From the NCBI GenBank assembly GCA_003153435.1, contig PLYR01000098.1, positions 1-36,435 of the forward strand: 36,435 nt of DNA. The letters run 5' to 3'. Both the position numbers and the translations under genes were made by a program. This document shows, in pieces, positions 32,406 to 36,435 of this stretch (within the stretch, counting starts at the first letter, position 1; each line of letters begins with the position of its first letter). Origin of the DNA: Bacteroidota bacterium (lineage in GTDB: Bacteria > Bacteroidota > Bacteroidia > Palsa-965). A model generated the notes under the pieces. It did not search any database. It saw only the letters and a list, made by a program, of their open reading frames with translations, and had not been told where the DNA came from.

Positions 32406-32628
32406 AGTGGTGATTAGTTTGGAGCTATAAAGGTCGGGTATTATCTGCTAAAATGCCAGTTTCACCTTATAGTCTTGAAAATGACCTGAATATCAGATTT
32501 AAATTTTGCTTTGTAAATATATTCAACATTTAATTTCAAGATAATTAAAAATATAGATACTTCTGTGTGATCTTATGAGTCTTCTGCCAAATAAAGAACA
32601 AGTGTTTTGGAAAGGAAAGGTCAAGTGG
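32406..32628. other. Intergenic region between hisIE and paaA, presumed to hold the paa promoter
   Basis: AT-rich, 223 nt. On the minus strand TATATTTA (32514-32521) and TTTATTTG (32588-32595) match the -7 consensus at 7 of 8 positions; neither is decisive. I see no intrinsic terminator for the histidine operon, so read-through from hisIE into paaA cannot be excluded. Confidence 0.35.
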
Positions 32629-33225
32629 TTATCGTGCATTTCTTTGCTTCAAAACATCCAGAACATCTCCTAAAGAACTCCCTTTGGCGTTTAGCAAAAT
32701 GAGATAATGAAATAATAAATCAGCCGCTTCATTTTTAAAGAGATCCTGATTATTGTCTTTCGCTTCGATCACCAGTTCAACAGCCTCCTCTCCCACCTTC
32801 TGTGCAATCTTATTGATTCCTTTTGCAAAGAGAGAACTGGTATAAGATTTCTCCGTGGGATTATTCTTTCTCTCCGCAATAATCGACTCCAGGTTGTTCA
32901 GGAAACCACCTTCTGTATTTTTCTCATTAAAACAGGTATCACTTCCGGTATGGCAGACCGGTCCCAGTGGTAAGGCTTTAATTAACAACGTATCATGATC
33001 GCAATCCAGTAAAATTTCCTGAACATCCAGGTAGTTACCACTTTCCTCCCCTTTGGTCCAGAGGCGATTTTTGCTGCGGCTGAAAAAGGTAACCCGGTTT
33101 TCTTTTTGAGTTTTTTCAAATGCTTCGGAATTCATATAACCTAACATGAGTACCCTGGAGGTATTATGGTCCTGCACAATAACAGGAATGAGTTTGTCGG
33201 GTGATTTATTAAAGTCTGGCTTCAT
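32629..33225 (-). CDS. hisI: Bifunctional phosphoribosyl-AMP cyclohydrolase / phosphoribosyl-ATP diphosphatase HisIE
   Basis: A 198-residue fusion that carries out the second and third steps of histidine biosynthesis. Residues about 1-105 are the cyclohydrolase with TFFSRSKNRLWTKGEESG and the zinc-binding LDCDHDTLL plus GPVCHTG. Residues about 108-198 are the all-helical diphosphatase with KVGEEAVELVIEAK and NEAADLLFHYLILL. It is the last gene of the his cluster here, 10 nt after hisF. Confidence 0.94.
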   Translation of the reverse strand: MKPDFNKSPDKLIPVIVQDHNTSRVLMLGYMNSEAFEKTQKENRVTFFSRSKNRLWTKGEESGNYLDVQEILLDCDHDTLLIKALPLGPVCHTGSDTCFNEKNTEGGFLNNLESIIAERKNNPTEKSYTSSLFAKGINKIAQKVGEEAVELVIEAKDNNQDLFKNEAADLLFHYLILLNAKGSSLGDVLDVLKQRNAR

Positions 33226-33235
33226 AATCTTTGAA

Positions 33236-33991
33236 TTATAATCTGATTTCTATTCCATTGGATTTTAAATAGCTCTTTAGATTTCGAATTTCGATTTCTT
33301 TATAATGAAAAACACTGGCTGCTAAAGCTGCATCTGCCTTCCCATCCAGAAACACCTCCGCAAAATGCTGTAATGTACCTGCTCCTCCGCTTGCAATGAC
33401 AGGAACATTTACGGCTTCTGAAATTTCTCTTGTAATATCACAGGCGAAACCATTTTTTGTTCCATCGTTATTCATGGAGGTAAGAAGAATTTCCCCGGCA
33501 CCCGATTCAACTCCTCTCCTTGCCCACTCCAGTGCTTTGATATCTGTAGCCTGTCTTCCTCCATTCAGGTATACGTACCATCCGTCTTCCTGATGCTTCG
33601 TGTCAATGGCTAATACAATACACTGCGTGCCGAACCGGGCAGACAATTCTCTGAGCAGGATCGGGTTTCTGAAAGCTGCGGTATTTACGGACACTTTATC
33701 TGCCCCCGAATCCAAAAGGTGCGAAACATCATCCACAGAAGAGATTCCTCCTCCCACTGTGAAGGGGATGCTAATTTCCTTGGCAATCCTGTTCACCAAC
33801 GCGGCTAGTGTTTTTCTTTTTTCATTCGTGGCAGTAATATCCAGAAATACCAACTCATCCGCTCCTTCTTCTGTATACCTGACAGCTAGTTCCACCGGAT
33901 CTCCAGCATCCCTGATATTTTCGAAATTTACACCTTTTACCGTTCGTCCGTCCCTGATATCCAGGCAGGGTATGATTCTTTTAGCCAGCAT
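33236..33991 (-). CDS. hisF: Imidazole glycerol phosphate synthase cyclase subunit HisF
   Basis: A 251-residue (beta-alpha)8 barrel that uses ammonia from HisH to form imidazole glycerol phosphate and AICAR. The two catalytic acids are present: Asp11 ([13 protein letters not shown]) and Asp130 (VLAIDTK). Phosphate-binding FTVGGGISS and VIASGGAGT are visible. The start codon overlaps the hisA stop by one base (TGATG). Confidence 0.96.
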   Translation of the reverse strand: MLAKRIIPCLDIRDGRTVKGVNFENIRDAGDPVELAVRYTEEGADELVFLDITATNEKRKTLAALVNRIAKEISIPFTVGGGISSVDDVSHLLDSGADKVSVNTAAFRNPILLRELSARFGTQCIVLAIDTKHQEDGWYVYLNGGRQATDIKALEWARRGVESGAGEILLTSMNNDGTKNGFACDITREISEAVNVPVIASGGAGTLQHFAEVFLDGKADAALAASVFHYKEIEIRNLKSYLKSNGIEIRL

Positions 33992-34710
33992 CAGCGGAGC
34001 ATTGCTTTTAAATCACTCATCAAAATCCTTCCTTCATATAACGCCTTGCCGATAATCACGCCATAGCAACCAATCGCCTCCAGTTTATCAAGGTCACTCC
34101 TTTCAGAAACTCCTCCGCTGGCAATAAACTGAATTTTGGGGTTGTTCCCAATGATCTTTTTGTAAAGCTCAATGGATGGCCCTTCAAGCGCACCATCTTT
34201 ACTGATATCTGTACAAAATATCCGACGAACACCTGCTTCTGCATATTGTTTGATGAAATCAAAAACGGAAAGCTCTGTTTTTTCCAGCCATCCATCAATG
34301 GCAATTTTTTCATCCTTCACATCCGCCCCTAATAATATCTTCTCAGGTCCGAATTTAGCGAGCCATCTTAAAAAGAGTTCCTTGTCTTTCACCGCAATAC
34401 TTCCAACAGTGGCAATGGAGGCTCCTGCATTGAAAACGGATTGGATATCGCTATCCGTTTTTATTCCTCCTCCGAAATCAATTTGCAGATCCGTTGCGGA
34501 TGCAATCCGCTCCAGTACCTTCTGATTGATCACTTTCCCTGCTTTGGCCCCGTCCAGATCAACCAGATGGAGGCGCTTTACTCCCGCATCCGCAAATTGA
34601 AGTGCCACTTCAACCGGGTTCTCATTATAAATTGTTTTTTTAGAATAATCGCCCTGTGTAAGCCTTACACACTTTCCATCAATGAGATCTATTGCGGGTA
34701 TTATTTCCAT
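33991..34710 (-). CDS. hisA: Phosphoribosylformimino-5-aminoimidazole carboxamide ribotide isomerase HisA
   Basis: A 239-residue barrel enzyme for the fourth step of the pathway. The catalytic pair is Asp8 ([14 protein letters not shown]) and Asp130 (LLGADVKD). Phosphate-binding DFGGGIK and IASGGVS are present. It sits 5 nt after hisH and shares one base with hisF. Confidence 0.95.
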   Translation of the reverse strand: MEIIPAIDLIDGKCVRLTQGDYSKKTIYNENPVEVALQFADAGVKRLHLVDLDGAKAGKVINQKVLERIASATDLQIDFGGGIKTDSDIQSVFNAGASIATVGSIAVKDKELFLRWLAKFGPEKILLGADVKDEKIAIDGWLEKTELSVFDFIKQYAEAGVRRIFCTDISKDGALEGPSIELYKKIIGNNPKIQFIASGGVSERSDLDKLEAIGCYGVIIGKALYEGRILMSDLKAMLR

Positions 34711-34715
34711 ACCAT

Positions 34716-35297
34716 TCAGAGATTAATAAAGTTAGCGATCACTTGCTGTCCGGCAAGGCCTGATTTCTCCGGATGAAACTGAACTCCGTAAAAATTATCC
34801 TTTTGCAATGCCGAACTGTAACGAACCCCATATTCCGTTGTACCTATCGTATCGTCCCCACCGGATGCATAATAACCATGTACAAAATACATGTATTCAC
34901 CTTCCCGTAACCCTTTAAACAAAGGAGATTTCAGATTGCAAACGGTGTTCCACCCGATCTGTGGCACCTTTAACAAGGCATCGAACTTCTTCACCTTTTC
35001 CCCGAATATTCCTAAACAAACAGTATCACCCTCTTCCGAATGATTACATAAGAGCTGCATCCCGAGGCAAATACCCAGGACGGGCTGTTTCAGAGAGACG
35101 ATGAGTTTATCCAGTTTATGTTCTTTCAAATACTTCATCGTACTTCCAGCTTCACCCACACCGGGAAATATAACTTTGTCTGAAGCTATTATTTCTTCCG
35201 GATCATTGGTGATGATGGGAACAATTCCCAGTCGCTCTAAAGCAAAGCTGACAGAACAGGTATTCCCGGAATTGTATTTGATGATCGCAACCTTCAT
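34716..35297 (-). CDS. hisH: Imidazole glycerol phosphate synthase glutamine amidotransferase subunit HisH
   Basis: A 193-residue class I glutaminase that supplies ammonia to HisF. Catalytic Cys77 is in LGICLGMQLL, His175 and Glu177 in VQFHPEKSG, and the oxyanion strand is in VIFPGVGEAG. Positioned 17 nt after hisB and 5 nt before hisA. Confidence 0.95.
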   Translation of the reverse strand: MKVAIIKYNSGNTCSVSFALERLGIVPIITNDPEEIIASDKVIFPGVGEAGSTMKYLKEHKLDKLIVSLKQPVLGICLGMQLLCNHSEEGDTVCLGIFGEKVKKFDALLKVPQIGWNTVCNLKSPLFKGLREGEYMYFVHGYYASGGDDTIGTTEYGVRYSSALQKDNFYGVQFHPEKSGLAGQQVIANFINL

Positions 35298-35314
35298 TTT
35301 CTTTATGGGTCTTG

Positions 35315-36421
35315 TTACAGAATACCTTTTGTAGACGGAAGTCTGCTATTACCAGGTTCTATCTTTACCGCCATTTTGACAGCTTTCGCAAAGGCTTTAA
35401 AGATCGCTTCTATTTTGTGATGTTCATTTTGGCCCTCTGCTTTAATATTCAGATTGCATTTTGCTGAATCGCTGAAGGACTTGAAGAAATGGAAAAACAT
35501 TTCCGTAGGCATTTCCCCGATCTTTTCACGCCGGAAGTCTGCATCCCATACAATCCAACTTCTTCCGCCGAAATCAAGTGCTACTTGTGCCAGGCAATCA
35601 TCCATGGGCAGACAGAAACCATATCTTTCCATTCCTCTTTTGTCGCCCAGGGCTTTCAGAAAAGCTTCACCCAATGTAATTCCGACATCCTCAATTGTAT
35701 GATGTTCATCGATGTGCAAATCCCCTTTCGCCATAACTTCCAGATCCAAATTTCCATGTCTGGCTATCTGGTCGAGCATATGATCGAAAAAAGCAAGACC
35801 AGTAGAATTTTTTGCCTGCCCGGTGCCATCCAGATTTAATGAAACGGTGATATCCGTTTCTTTGGTCTTCCTGATTTGCACCACCTTTCTTTGGACTTTG
35901 AGATAATGGTAGATTTCATCCCAACTGTTAGCAATTAAATCAATCTTGTTTTCTAAACCCTCTGGCTTATCAGTATTACGAATGAAGATAGACTTTGCCC
36001 CAAGGTTCTGCGCAAGTGTTACATCCGTCAGACGGTCTCCTATGACATAGGAGTTTTTAAGGTCATAGTGCCCGTTCAGGTATTTACCCATCATGCCCGT
36101 CCCGGGCTTTCGCGTAGATTTTCCTTCATGCGGAAAGGAGTTATCAATGAGAATATCGGAGAATATAATACCTTCCTGTTCAAACGCTTTGAGCATTTTT
36201 TGCTGAACGTGGTCGAAACTCGACTGAGGATATTGTTTAGTCCCCAACCCATCCTGATTGCTAACGATCACAAGCTCATAATTCATCTCTTTACTGATCT
36301 TATAGAGATTACGGAATACGCCTGGGAGGAATTCCAGCAGTTCGAGGCTATCAATCTGACAGGTTCCAGGCGGTTCCCATATGAGAGTTCCGTCCCGATC
36401 AATAAACAGGGCTTTTTTCAT
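35315..36421 (-). CDS. hisB: Bifunctional histidinol-phosphatase / imidazoleglycerol-phosphate dehydratase HisB
   Basis: A 368-residue fusion. Residues about 1-170 are a HAD-type histidinol-phosphate phosphatase with the nucleophile Asp8 and acid Asp10 in FIDRDGTL, plus [10 protein letters not shown]. Residues about 175-368 are the dehydratase with metal-binding [28 protein letters not shown] and [17 protein letters not shown]. It opens the visible part of the operon; hisG, hisD and hisC would be expected beyond the window end, where only 14 nt remain. Confidence 0.96.
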   Translation of the reverse strand: MKKALFIDRDGTLIWEPPGTCQIDSLELLEFLPGVFRNLYKISKEMNYELVIVSNQDGLGTKQYPQSSFDHVQQKMLKAFEQEGIIFSDILIDNSFPHEGKSTRKPGTGMMGKYLNGHYDLKNSYVIGDRLTDVTLAQNLGAKSIFIRNTDKPEGLENKIDLIANSWDEIYHYLKVQRKVVQIRKTKETDITVSLNLDGTGQAKNSTGLAFFDHMLDQIARHGNLDLEVMAKGDLHIDEHHTIEDVGITLGEAFLKALGDKRGMERYGFCLPMDDCLAQVALDFGGRSWIVWDADFRREKIGEMPTEMFFHFFKSFSDSAKCNLNIKAEGQNEHHKIEAIFKAFAKAVKMAVKIEPGNSRLPSTKGIL

Positions 36422-36435
36422 GATTTGAAATTTTT

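Overview
The window looks like the chromosome of an aerobic, heterotrophic member of the Bacteroidota. The evidence is a secreted protein with a type IX secretion C-terminal domain, a DUF5686 outer-membrane protein, a fused E1 alpha/beta 2-oxo-acid dehydrogenase, a bifunctional HisB and HisIE, start codons without Shine-Dalgarno sequences, and several upstream copies of the Bacteroidota -7 promoter element TAnnTTTG. I saw no rRNA, tRNA, insertion sequence, CRISPR array or prophage. Genus and species cannot be told from the sequence alone.

Layout. 1-3438 (minus): the N-terminal part of a C45-type Ntn-hydrolase, a CrtI-like FAD oxidoreductase, and PaaE, the reductase of phenylacetyl-CoA epoxidase. 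3516-4439 (plus): a promoter, a 26-codon leader peptide with three consecutive Tyr codons, an intrinsic terminator and then phenylalanine 4-hydroxylase; this reads as a tyrosine-responsive attenuator on a tyrosine-making gene. 4423-15635: cell-envelope and secreted proteins (a modular T9SS protein, a small secreted protein, DUF5686, a TPR protein, an LpxR-like protein) and an E1 fusion. 15979-18072: a secreted dipeptidyl-peptidase III. 18087-21666: an enoyl-CoA hydratase-family protein, an orphan gene and PaaZ. 22029-25118: an unknown protein with a carboxypeptidase-regulatory-like domain, a small STAS-like protein and an S41 peptidase. 25132-32405 (minus): a tight phenylacetate operon, paaA-B-C-D-G-H-ogt-I-J-Y. 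32629-36421 (minus): hisB-H-A-F-IE, the distal part of a histidine operon.

How the genes work together. PaaABCD with PaaE epoxidise phenylacetyl-CoA, PaaG isomerises the epoxide to oxepin-CoA, PaaZ opens the ring and oxidises the aldehyde, and PaaJ, PaaH and a hydratase carry out the beta-oxidation steps to acetyl-CoA and succinyl-CoA. PaaI and PaaY are thioesterases that relieve dead-end CoA esters. The phenylacetate-CoA ligase (PaaK) and a dedicated regulator are not in the window, and the pathway is spread over at least three loci (paaE, paaZ and the main operon). Two points stand out: the Tyr-codon leader in front of phenylalanine hydroxylase, and a DNA alkyltransferase (Ogt) gene locked by a 1-nt gap and an 8-nt overlap inside the phenylacetate operon, whose pathway makes reactive epoxides.
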